NCBI GenBank assembly: GCA_014804695.1
Contig: JAAUZJ010000010.1
Location: 124,933 to 188,932 of the forward strand
Source of the DNA: Lachnospiraceae bacterium
Lineage (GTDB): Bacteria > Bacillota > Clostridia > Lachnospirales > Lachnospiraceae
DNA: 64,000 nucleotides
Direction of reading: 5' to 3'
Below, in pieces: positions 35,955 through 43,534 of this stretch. The notes under the pieces were generated by a model. That model had not been told where the DNA came from. It did not search any database and saw only the letters and a list, made by a program, of their open reading frames with translations. Within the stretch, counting starts at the first letter, position 1; every line of letters starts with the position of its first letter. Both the position numbers and the translations under genes were made by a program.

Positions 35955-36992
35955 ATGAAAAGTGATATCAGTTGGAAAGCATATTTCTCAGATGATGAGA
36001 GGTATGCTGACATTATCAATGGTATTGCATTCGGCGGAGTGCAGGAGGTGTCAGGAGATAATATCTATGAGGCGGACAGTCAGAGTGGATTCTTGAGTAT
36101 GGCAAGCTTCATGAAAAGAAAAGGAGATTATAATGAAAGTCTTTTCATGAGGAAACTAAAAGAAGGAAGACGCACAAGACGTATCAAAGTGCGGGACACG
36201 GTAAGGAAAGTTGCATTTGGAGTTAATTTTGTCATTATAGGAATTGAAAATCAGGGGATAACGGACTATTCCATGCCGCTAAGGAACCTTTCCTATGATA
36301 CAGGGGAGTATGAGAAGCAGGCTGCGAAGATACGCAGGGAAGTAAGACGGGGAATAAAGGGTAACACACACATAAAAGCCAGACCGGGCGAGTATCTGTA
36401 CGGTTTTCTGAAGAAAAGCCGCTTAAAACCGGTTGTAACTTTCATCCTATATTCAGGAATTGAGGAATGGGATGGACCGCAGTCGCTCCATGATATGATT
36501 GATTTTACAGATATACCGGAGACACTTAGAAATATGGTTTCGGATTACAGAATAAATCTTATTGAGATAAGAAAGCTTAAGGATACAAGCATGTTCAAGA
36601 CGGATGTCAGACAGGTATTTGATTTCATACGCCTGTCAGAAGACAAAACTGCATTGGTTAAATTAGTAGAGAATGATGATTACTATAAGAACATGGAAGA
36701 AGATGCGTTTGAGGTGGCGGCACATTATACCAATGCGCAGGAACTGATAGAAACTGGAGATAATTATAGTGGAAAGGACGGTAAAATAGATATGTGTAGG
36801 GCGATAAAAGAATTGATAGCGGATGGCAAGGCGGAAGGAAAGGCAGAAGGAATGGTAGAAGGAATTACACAGGGTATTTATGCAGTAATCACAATCTGCC
36901 GCGAGCTTAATTGTTCTGATGAAATAATAAGAAAAAAGCTGATGGATAATTTTACGCTTACAGAGGAAGAGGCAGGGAAGTATTTAAAGTAG
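35955..36992 (+). CDS. Rpn/PD-(D/E)XK nuclease-family protein
   Basis: The 345-residue protein begins with WKAYFSDDERYADIINGIAFGG. It contains FVIIGIENQG, the ExQ part of a PD-(D/E)XK core, as in the recombination-promoting Rpn/transposase_31-like proteins common in Lachnospiraceae. The C-terminal ADGKAEGKAEGMVEG is the glycine-glutamate repeat hinge seen at the end of many of these proteins. It may cleave DNA and promote RecA-independent recombination, but this is inferred from the family. CAGGAGG precedes the ATG. It is followed by recU, another nuclease gene, with its own promoter. Confidence 0.8.
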   Translation: MKSDISWKAYFSDDERYADIINGIAFGGVQEVSGDNIYEADSQSGFLSMASFMKRKGDYNESLFMRKLKEGRRTRRIKVRDTVRKVAFGVNFVIIGIENQGITDYSMPLRNLSYDTGEYEKQAAKIRREVRRGIKGNTHIKARPGEYLYGFLKKSRLKPVVTFILYSGIEEWDGPQSLHDMIDFTDIPETLRNMVSDYRINLIEIRKLKDTSMFKTDVRQVFDFIRLSEDKTALVKLVENDDYYKNMEEDAFEVAAHYTNAQELIETGDNYSGKDGKIDMCRAIKELIADGKAEGKAEGMVEGITQGIYAVITICRELNCSDEIIRKKLMDNFTLTEEEAGKYLK

Positions 36993-37029
36993 GATTGTTT
37001 ATCTTACTTCGCACAAATCATTAATCTAC

Positions 37030-37058
37030 TTGACATAAAAATCATGATTTCATATAAT
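37030..37058 (+). promoter_or_regulatory. consensus sigma-A promoter upstream of recU
   Basis: Perfect TTGACA (37030-37035), 17-nt spacer, perfect TATAAT (37053-37058). Transcription should start near 37065, only about 10 nt before a strong terminator hairpin. Confidence 0.85.
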
Positions 37059-37073
37059 ATTATTAAAAATAAG

Positions 37074-37100
37074 AAGGTTGTCCGAAAGGACAGCCTTTTT
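37074..37100 (+). terminator. intrinsic terminator inside the recU leader
   Basis: A 10-bp stem (37074-37083 with 37088-37097, one G-U pair), GAAA tetraloop and T5 tail. It lies between the consensus promoter and the recU start and ends directly at an ATG (37101). It may serve the upstream Rpn-like gene, attenuate recU, or both. Confidence 0.85.
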
Positions 37101-37124
37101 ATGGTAAAAGAGGATTTACGCATC

Positions 37125-37661
37125 ATGGCAACCTGGAATTCAAGAGGTCTGCGGGGTTCTACTTTAGAGGAACTGATAAACCGCACTAATGAAAAATATT
37201 TAGAAAACGGACTGGCCTTAATTCAAAAAATACCAACCCCGATCACGCCAATCAACATTGATAAGCAGAGCCGGCATATAACTCTGGCGTATTTTGAGCA
37301 GAAAAGTACGGTAGACTACATAGGGGTAGTTCAGGGGATTCCGGTCTGCTTTGATGCCAAGGAATGTGCGACTGATACTTTTGCGTTGCAGAATATCCAC
37401 GAGCATCAGGTTGACTTTATGAGTCAATTTGAAAAACAAAAGGGCATAGCCTTTTTTCTGATTTACTACACTCATAAGGATGTATTTTACTACCTGCCTT
37501 ATGAAATGCTACGCTTTTTCTGGGACAGGGCAAAGGACGGCGGCAGGAAGAGTTTCAGGTATGAAGAACTTAATCCGGAGTATATTTTACCGAAGAAACA
37601 TGGAATTTTAGTGCCTTATCTGGACATGCTTCAGAAAGATTTAGATGACAGGGTGGATTAA
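37125..37661 (+). CDS. recU: RecU-like Holliday junction resolvase
   Basis: About 178 residues from MATWNSRGLRGSTLEELIN. The core has Asp in STVDYIGVVQG and DAKEC (PD-(D/E)XK catalytic residues), then QNIHEHQVDFM, as in RecU. It resolves four-way junctions in recombination and chromosome segregation. AGAGGA is 11 nt upstream of the chosen ATG; ATG codons at 37101 and 37044 are in frame, but the latter is upstream of the terminator. RecU is normally near penicillin-binding protein genes; here it lies alone before the his operon. Confidence 0.85.
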   Translation: MATWNSRGLRGSTLEELINRTNEKYLENGLALIQKIPTPITPINIDKQSRHITLAYFEQKSTVDYIGVVQGIPVCFDAKECATDTFALQNIHEHQVDFMSQFEKQKGIAFFLIYYTHKDVFYYLPYEMLRFFWDRAKDGGRKSFRYEELNPEYILPKKHGILVPYLDMLQKDLDDRVD

Positions 37662-37722
37662 AAGTGTTAAAGTATGTCTGTGGGATTAAATTATACGCAA
37701 ATAAAGGAGTATCATACTAATA

Positions 37723-38838
37723 ATGAGTAAACAGCTGGTACATACACCTGAGGGTGTGAGAGATATTTATGGTGATGAGAGGGAACGGAAGCTGGAAGTT
37801 GAGAGGCTTCTTGGGGAGCGTATTCATTCTTATGGATATCGCGATATTCAGACACCAACTTTCGAGTTTTTTGATGTGTTTTCCAAGGAAGTGGGCACGA
37901 CCCCTTCTAAGGAATTATATAAATTTTTTGATAAGGAAGGCAATACGCTTGTGCTGAGACCGGATTTTACGCCGTCTATTGCCAGATGTGCCGCTAAGTA
38001 TTTCATGGATGATGATGTGCCTATACGCTTTTGCTATAAAGGAAATACTTTTACCAACACATCCAATCTGCAGGGTAAGTTAAAGGAAACCACGCAGATG
38101 GGGGCGGAGCTTATAGGGGATGACTCCGTTTTTGCGGATGCGGAGATGATCGCAATGACTATAGAATCGCTCCTTCATGCAGGATTAAAGGATTTTCAGG
38201 TGAGTATAGGCAATCTTGAATATTTTAAGGGCATCTGCGCGCAGGCTGGTTTAGACGAGGAGACTGAACTTACGCTTAGAGAGCTTATTTCGGGCAAAAA
38301 TTATTTTGGGGCGGAAGATTTGCTCACGCATAAGAATGTAGAAGAAAAGGACAGAGAGGCGTTATTAAAAACCAACGATTTATTCGGTTCTGTGGATGCG
38401 CTTGACGAGGCGGAGAAGTTAGTTAATAATGAACGTTCCAAACAGGCTATCGACAGGCTTAAGAAGGTATATCAGGCGCTTTGCGATTACGGAGTGGAAA
38501 AATATGTTTCTTTTGACCTGACAATGCTTAGCAAGTATAATTATTATACGGGGATTATTTTTAAGGGTTACACCTATGGAGTGGGAGATGCGATTGTTAA
38601 AGGCGGAAGATATGATACATTGCTTGGACGTTTTGGAAAAGAAGCGCCTGCAATCGGCTTTATGATAGAGGTGGACGAGCTGCTTTTGGCAATGGAAAGA
38701 CAGAATGTAGTTATAGAATGTCCGGAAAAACGTATACAATTGTACTATGATAAAGGTGATTTTAAGGATAAACTAAGGGAAGCAAAAAAGCTTCGCGCTG
38801 ACGGATGGAGTGTCGAGCTTTTACCGAATAACGAATAG
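37723..38838 (+). CDS. hisZ: ATP phosphoribosyltransferase regulatory subunit
   Basis: The 371-residue HisRS-like paralogue has motif 2-like LRPDFTPSIARC, YRDIQTPTFEFFDVF and a late GGRYDTLLGRFG, but no anticodon domain. It is needed for activity and histidine feedback of short-form HisG, encoded 15 nt downstream. AAAGGAG precedes the ATG. It is the first gene of a hisZ-hisG-hisD-hisB-hisIE run. Confidence 0.93.
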   Translation: MSKQLVHTPEGVRDIYGDERERKLEVERLLGERIHSYGYRDIQTPTFEFFDVFSKEVGTTPSKELYKFFDKEGNTLVLRPDFTPSIARCAAKYFMDDDVPIRFCYKGNTFTNTSNLQGKLKETTQMGAELIGDDSVFADAEMIAMTIESLLHAGLKDFQVSIGNLEYFKGICAQAGLDEETELTLRELISGKNYFGAEDLLTHKNVEEKDREALLKTNDLFGSVDALDEAEKLVNNERSKQAIDRLKKVYQALCDYGVEKYVSFDLTMLSKYNYYTGIIFKGYTYGVGDAIVKGGRYDTLLGRFGKEAPAIGFMIEVDELLLAMERQNVVIECPEKRIQLYYDKGDFKDKLREAKKLRADGWSVELLPNNE

Positions 38839-38853
38839 GAGAGACACTGATAG

Positions 38854-39498
38854 ATGAGTGAAGACAGATATCTTACCTTTGCGTTAGCGAAGGGAAGGCT
38901 TGCAAACAAGACTATGGAATTACTTGAAAAAATCGGAATTACCTGCGAGGAGATGAATGATAAGACTTCCAGGAAGCTGATTTTTGTAAATGAGGAGAGG
39001 AAGCTTAAATTTTTTCTTTCTAAAGGACCGGATGTGCCGACTTATGTAGAGTATGGCGCGGCGGATATCGGTGTGGTAGGCAGCGATATAATCATGGAAG
39101 AAAACAGGCGCGCTTATGAGGTCCTTGATTTAGGCTATGGAAAATGCCGTATGTGCGTTTGCGGACCTAAGTCTGCGGGTGAGCTTTTAAAACACCATGA
39201 AATGATTCGTGTGGCAAGCAAGTATCCAAACATTGCCAAGGATTATTTTTATAATAAGAAGCATCAGACCGTAGATATAATTAAGTTAAACGGTTCTGTG
39301 GAGTTGGGACCGATAGTGGGGCTTTCCGATGTTATTGTGGATATCGTGGAAACCGGTTCGACGCTTAAAGAGAACGGCCTTGAAATACTTGAGGAAATCT
39401 GTCCGTTGTCTGCGCGTATGATAGTTAATCAGGTGAGTATGCAGATGGAGCCTGAGCGGATTAAGAGGCTCATTACGGAGCTTAAGGCGCATGTATAA
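38854..39498 (+). CDS. hisG: ATP phosphoribosyltransferase, short form
   Basis: The 214-residue protein is the short HisG that lacks the C-terminal regulatory domain and needs HisZ. Motifs LTFALAKGRL, YVEYGAADIGVVGSD and the PRPP loop VDIVETGSTLKENGLE are clear. It catalyses the first step of histidine synthesis (ATP + PRPP). The presence of hisZ immediately upstream agrees with the short form. Confidence 0.96.
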   Translation: MSEDRYLTFALAKGRLANKTMELLEKIGITCEEMNDKTSRKLIFVNEERKLKFFLSKGPDVPTYVEYGAADIGVVGSDIIMEENRRAYEVLDLGYGKCRMCVCGPKSAGELLKHHEMIRVASKYPNIAKDYFYNKKHQTVDIIKLNGSVELGPIVGLSDVIVDIVETGSTLKENGLEILEEICPLSARMIVNQVSMQMEPERIKRLITELKAHV

Positions 39499-39584
39499 TT
39501 TATCTATAAAACTGCGAGCGAGTTCTGGTAATTACAAATGCATTTAAAAATTGCTTATTAATATTTAACAGGAGAATAAAAGAC

Positions 39585-40874
39585 GTGAGAACCGTAAAAT
39601 TAACTGCCGAAACCCAGAAAGATTTATTAAACACTCTTTTAAAAAGGAGTCCTAATAATTATACCCAGTATGAAGAAACCGTTGCGGAAATTGTCAGTAA
39701 TGTAAGGGAAAACGGGAATAAGGCTGTTTTTGAATATACTAAGGAATTTGATAAGTGGGATATTGACGAGTCTAATATAAGAGTGAGTGAGTCTGAAATC
39801 AAAGAAGCATATTCTAAGACCGATGCAGAGTTTATAGAAGTGCTTAAACGCTCTGCCGCAAATATTGATGAGTTTCACCGTAAACAGTTACATAACAGCT
39901 GGATAGATACGAAACCGGACGGCTCAATTCTCGGTCAGAAGATTCTTCCGATTTCAGTTTCCGGCGTATATATACCGGGCGGAAAGGCAGCTTATCCAAG
40001 CAGTCTTCTTATGAATGTGGTTCCGGCGAAGGTTGCAGGCGTTAAGAAAATAATTATGACAACGCCGGCAGGTTCGGACGGAAAAGTTAATCCGGCGACT
40101 CTTGTAGCCGCTAAAATAGCGGGAGTTGATGAAATTTATAAGGTCGGAGGCGCACAGGCAATTGCAGCTATGGCTTTTGGCACCGAAAGTATTCCGAAGG
40201 TGGATAAAATCACGGGGCCAGGCAATATTTTTGTGGCTCTTGCTAAAAAAGCCTGCTTCGGTTACGTCGGAATTGATTCGATCGCAGGTCCCAGTGAGAT
40301 TCTCGTAATTGCGGATGAGAGCGCTAATCCAAGATATGTGGCTGCGGATCTGCTTTCACAGGCTGAGCATGACGAGCTGGCAAGCGCGATTCTGGTTACG
40401 ACAAGCGAAAATCTGGCAAAAGAGGTGTCAGCTCAGATTGATGGCTTTTTACAGGAATTATCAAGAAGTGAAATTATAAAAAAATCCTTGGAACAGTACG
40501 GTTACATTCTGCTTGCCGATTCGATGGATGATGCCGTGGCTGCCGCAAATGCGATTGCGTCTGAGCATCTTGAGATTCTGACAAAGGATCCTTATAATGT
40601 GATGACTAAGATTGAAAATGCAGGAGCAATCTTCATAGGGGAATATTCTTCGGAGCCGCTTGGAGACTACTACGCAGGTCCTAACCACATATTGCCGACA
40701 AACGGAACTGCAAGGTTTTTCTCACCGCTTAACGTGGATGATTTTATGAAAAAGACAAGCATTATTTCTTATTCGAGACAGGCTCTTGAAGCTGCACATA
40801 AGGATATTGAGCTTTTTGCAAATAAAGAAGGGCTTACGGCGCACGCTAATTCAATTAAAGTAAGATTCGAGTAG
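39585..40874 (+). CDS. hisD: histidinol dehydrogenase
   Basis: The 429-residue protein carries YIPGGKAAYPSSLLM, KVGGAQAIAAMAFGTE, GPGNIFVALAK, DLLSQAEHDE and the catalytic region ASEHLEI. It oxidises histidinol to histidine in two NAD-dependent steps. The start is GTG with GGAGAA upstream. The length is normal. Confidence 0.97.
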   Translation: MRTVKLTAETQKDLLNTLLKRSPNNYTQYEETVAEIVSNVRENGNKAVFEYTKEFDKWDIDESNIRVSESEIKEAYSKTDAEFIEVLKRSAANIDEFHRKQLHNSWIDTKPDGSILGQKILPISVSGVYIPGGKAAYPSSLLMNVVPAKVAGVKKIIMTTPAGSDGKVNPATLVAAKIAGVDEIYKVGGAQAIAAMAFGTESIPKVDKITGPGNIFVALAKKACFGYVGIDSIAGPSEILVIADESANPRYVAADLLSQAEHDELASAILVTTSENLAKEVSAQIDGFLQELSRSEIIKKSLEQYGYILLADSMDDAVAAANAIASEHLEILTKDPYNVMTKIENAGAIFIGEYSSEPLGDYYAGPNHILPTNGTARFFSPLNVDDFMKKTSIISYSRQALEAAHKDIELFANKEGLTAHANSIKVRFE

Positions 40875-40891
40875 AAGGGATGTGATATTAT

Positions 40892-41482
40892 ATGGCAAGG
40901 ACAGCAACAATTAAACGCAAAACTAAAGAGACAGACATTGCTTTAACGCTTGATCTGGATGGAAAGGGTAAGGGCAGGATAGAGACTGAAATCGGTTTTT
41001 TTAATCATATGCTTGAGGGTTTTGCAAAGCATGGTTTCTTTGATCTGACTGTATCGGTTCATGGAGACCTTGAGGTGGACGGGCATCATACTGTGGAAGA
41101 CACAGGTATAGTGCTTGGACAGGCGATTAAGGAAGCTGTTGGGAATAAAGCCGGTATAAAGAGGTTTGGCTCCTTTTTACTGCCTATGGATGATGCGCTG
41201 TGTTTATGTGCCATAGATTTATGCGGAAGGCCTTATCTTAATTTTGATTGTGATTTTAAGGCGGAACGCGTGGGGGAATTGGAGACCGAGCTTGTTAAGG
41301 AATTTTTCTATGCGGTGTCCTACAGTGCGGGCATGAATATACATATCAAGATGCTTTCAGGGGAAAATACGCATCATATGATAGAAGCTATGTTTAAGGC
41401 GTTTGGAAAGGCATTGGACGAAGCAACGTGTAAAGATGAACGGATTACCGATGTACTCAGCACAAAAGGGAGTTTGGCGTAG
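40892..41482 (+). CDS. hisB: imidazoleglycerol-phosphate dehydratase
   Basis: The 196-residue protein contains the metal-binding repeats FFNHMLEGFAKHG and DGHHTVEDTGI, with the later pair GENTHHMIEAMFKAFGKAL, all diagnostic of IGPD. It dehydrates imidazole glycerol phosphate. It follows hisD by 17 nt. Between it and the hisIE gene lies palindrome copy 2, a possible terminator within the operon. Confidence 0.97.
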   Translation: MARTATIKRKTKETDIALTLDLDGKGKGRIETEIGFFNHMLEGFAKHGFFDLTVSVHGDLEVDGHHTVEDTGIVLGQAIKEAVGNKAGIKRFGSFLLPMDDALCLCAIDLCGRPYLNFDCDFKAERVGELETELVKEFFYAVSYSAGMNIHIKMLSGENTHHMIEAMFKAFGKALDEATCKDERITDVLSTKGSLA

Positions 41483-41508
41483 AGGATTGCGAAAGGGCTT
41501 GTTTATAG

Positions 41509-41599
41509 CCACGAACTTAGGCAATATAAACAAAAAACGGGGTTCGACCGCGGGAGCGAACTCACCCCGCCTTTTTGTTTATATTGTCTAAGTTCTGGA
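41509..41599 (-). repeat. palindromic repeat family, copy 2 (inverted)
   Basis: Arms at 41513-41542 and 41565-41595 pair over about 30 bp around a 22-nt loop. The variable arm base reads TATAAACAAAA on the left, paired with TTTTGTTTATA on the right. The loop TTCGACCGCGGGAGCGAACT is the reverse complement of the copy 1/copy 3 loop, so this copy is inverted. The inner CGGGG/CCCCG stem ends in a C-C-T5 tract. It lies in the 175-nt hisB-hisIE gap. Confidence 0.85.
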
Positions 41600-41657
41600 T
41601 ATCGAAAATGGGGTTCGCAATCATCTAGGGAAGTCTGGCGTAAAGAGAGGAAATATA

Positions 41658-42938
41658 ATGTACAAGAAATTGATACCATGTATTTATTTATATAAGGGGA
41701 ATGCAGTTAAAGGTTTTTCAGATAATACTATTATAAATACAAATCCCATAGCGCTTGGGAAGTTTTATGGGGATAATAATGCGGATGAGTTGATTGTTTA
41801 TGATCTGTCGGATAATGATACTGAGCATGAAGAAGCGCTTGATATCATTAAAAGCATATGTTCTGAGACGGAAATTCCGGTGATTGGCGCTGGAAACGTA
41901 CATCGGATGGAGGATATTAAGAAGCTGCTTTATGCGGGCTGTAAAAAGGCTGCGCTTAATTACTCCAAGCAGGAAAATATAGAGATTACCGGAGAGGTTT
42001 CACTGAAATTTGGTAAAGACAAGATCGTTGCATGTATTTCATCGGCGAATGAGATTGTTAAAAATGAAGAAATTATAGGGGAGTATGTGGAGGAGCTTAT
42101 TCTTGTTAAGGAGCATGGCATTAAAGAAGCGGCTTCAATTTCGAGATTTCCTGTGATTGTGTCTGTTCCGGAGGTTTCTTTGGATAAAATACTGGAAATG
42201 CTCTCTAAGGAGAGTATCTGCGGTATTTCTGGAAATGCAATAAATGAAAATGCTAAAGAGCTTTTGGCTATTAAATCTTTATGTCAGGCGAACGGCATTG
42301 CGGTAAATACTTTTGAAGCAAGGATTCCCTGGAAGGATTTTAAATTAAATTCTGACGGTCATGTAACGGTAGTTGTTCAGGATTATAAGACAGATGAGGT
42401 TCTTATGGTCGCTTACATGAACGAAGAAGCGTACAATATGACGCTTAAAACCGGTAAGATGACCTACTATAGCAGAAGCCGTGATGAACTTTGGATAAAA
42501 GGCGAGACAAGCGGACATTATCAGTATGTTAAATCTTTAACAGCCGATTGTGACAAAGACACGATTCTTGCGAAGGTGTCCCAGATTGGAGCGGCGTGCC
42601 ATACAGGCTCTCATTCCTGCTTTTTTAATGAGATTATGAGCAGGGAGTATGAGGTAGATAATCCGCTTAAGGTGTTTGAGCAGGTATTTGGCGTTATTCA
42701 GGATAGAAAGGTGCATCCGAAGGAAGGATCTTATACAAACTATCTTTTTGATAAGGGAATAGACAAGATTCTTAAAAAGTTAGGCGAAGAGGCAACCGAG
42801 ATCGTTATTGCGGCTAAGAATCCCAACGCCAATGAGATTAAATATGAAATCTCCGATTTCCTTTATCATATGATGGTGCTTATGGTGGAAAAAGGCGTTA
42901 CATGGGAAGAAATTACTACGGAATTGTCCAAAAGGTAG
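41658..42938 (+). CDS. hisIE: HisF-like pseudo-barrel fused to phosphoribosyl-AMP cyclohydrolase / phosphoribosyl-ATP diphosphatase
   Basis: The 426-residue protein has three parts. Residues 1-~215 resemble HisF (KKLIPCIYLYKGNAVKGF, NADELIVYDL, VIGAGNVHRMEDIKKLL), but both catalytic aspartates are lost: the position of HisF Asp11 is Tyr10 and that of Asp130 is Ser128. Residues ~220-330 are HisI with YYSRSRDELW, ADCDKD and CHTGSHSC (zinc ligands). Residues ~335-426 are HisE (KLGEEATEIVIAAKN). The HisI and HisE parts look active and carry out the second and third steps of histidine synthesis. The barrel may be structural or regulatory. GAGAGG precedes the ATG. Confidence 0.9.
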   Translation: MYKKLIPCIYLYKGNAVKGFSDNTIINTNPIALGKFYGDNNADELIVYDLSDNDTEHEEALDIIKSICSETEIPVIGAGNVHRMEDIKKLLYAGCKKAALNYSKQENIEITGEVSLKFGKDKIVACISSANEIVKNEEIIGEYVEELILVKEHGIKEAASISRFPVIVSVPEVSLDKILEMLSKESICGISGNAINENAKELLAIKSLCQANGIAVNTFEARIPWKDFKLNSDGHVTVVVQDYKTDEVLMVAYMNEEAYNMTLKTGKMTYYSRSRDELWIKGETSGHYQYVKSLTADCDKDTILAKVSQIGAACHTGSHSCFFNEIMSREYEVDNPLKVFEQVFGVIQDRKVHPKEGSYTNYLFDKGIDKILKKLGEEATEIVIAAKNPNANEIKYEISDFLYHMMVLMVEKGVTWEEITTELSKR

Positions 42939-43027
42939 ACTGCGTATTAGATAAGTTTAGAATACACGTTCTTTTTTGACCTTGGTTCTCATAAAATGCT
43001 TTAAAAGAATATATCTTGGAAAAGCAT

Positions 43028-43489
43028 ATGCAGATTATAAAATCATTACAAAATCAGACCGAACAGGACAGGGAGCAAAAAAGACAAGTGCCGGTAGAGA
43101 AGAAAATGAGGCTGGTGCAATCAATACGTGCGGAAAATATGGATAACCGTATGAAGATAAGGCAGAGGGAGCGTTTATTATACGGAACAGAGAGTAGTGC
43201 GGTGCCGCTTTGGAGTAAAGGGGAACCTATGCAAATGGCGGACGGTTACCCAAACGGCGAAAATCCGGAGGAAATGGCACCTGGGGCAAGTACATTTAAA
43301 CTGCGTATGGCGGCGGCAATTATATTATTCGTTGCATTTCTCTTATGCGACGTGGGAGGCTATAAGTTCTGGGGGTATTCCATGAATGATATTTATGGAT
43401 TGATCCGCGAAGATTATTTCCAAATTTATAATAATAAGAATGTAGAAGAACTGCCGCAGTTGACGGAGCTTTTAAAGCTTGATGATTGA
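43028..43489 (+). CDS. hypothetical single-pass membrane protein
   Basis: I do not recognise this ~153-residue protein. A charged, Gln/Arg/Lys-rich N-terminal region (~1-90) precedes one membrane helix (AAAIILFVAFLLCDVGGYKFW, ~100-120) and a short tail ending in acidic residues. A GGA lies 7 nt before the ATG at 43028; a TTG at 43016 is a possible alternative. It sits just before the radical-SAM gene, where Clostridia often have a small variable gene. Confidence 0.6.
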   Translation: MQIIKSLQNQTEQDREQKRQVPVEKKMRLVQSIRAENMDNRMKIRQRERLLYGTESSAVPLWSKGEPMQMADGYPNGENPEEMAPGASTFKLRMAAAIILFVAFLLCDVGGYKFWGYSMNDIYGLIREDYFQIYNNKNVEELPQLTELLKLDD

Positions 43490-43534
43490 AATATTTAAAT
43501 TTACTTAATATATTTAAACAAGAAAGGTCCACGT

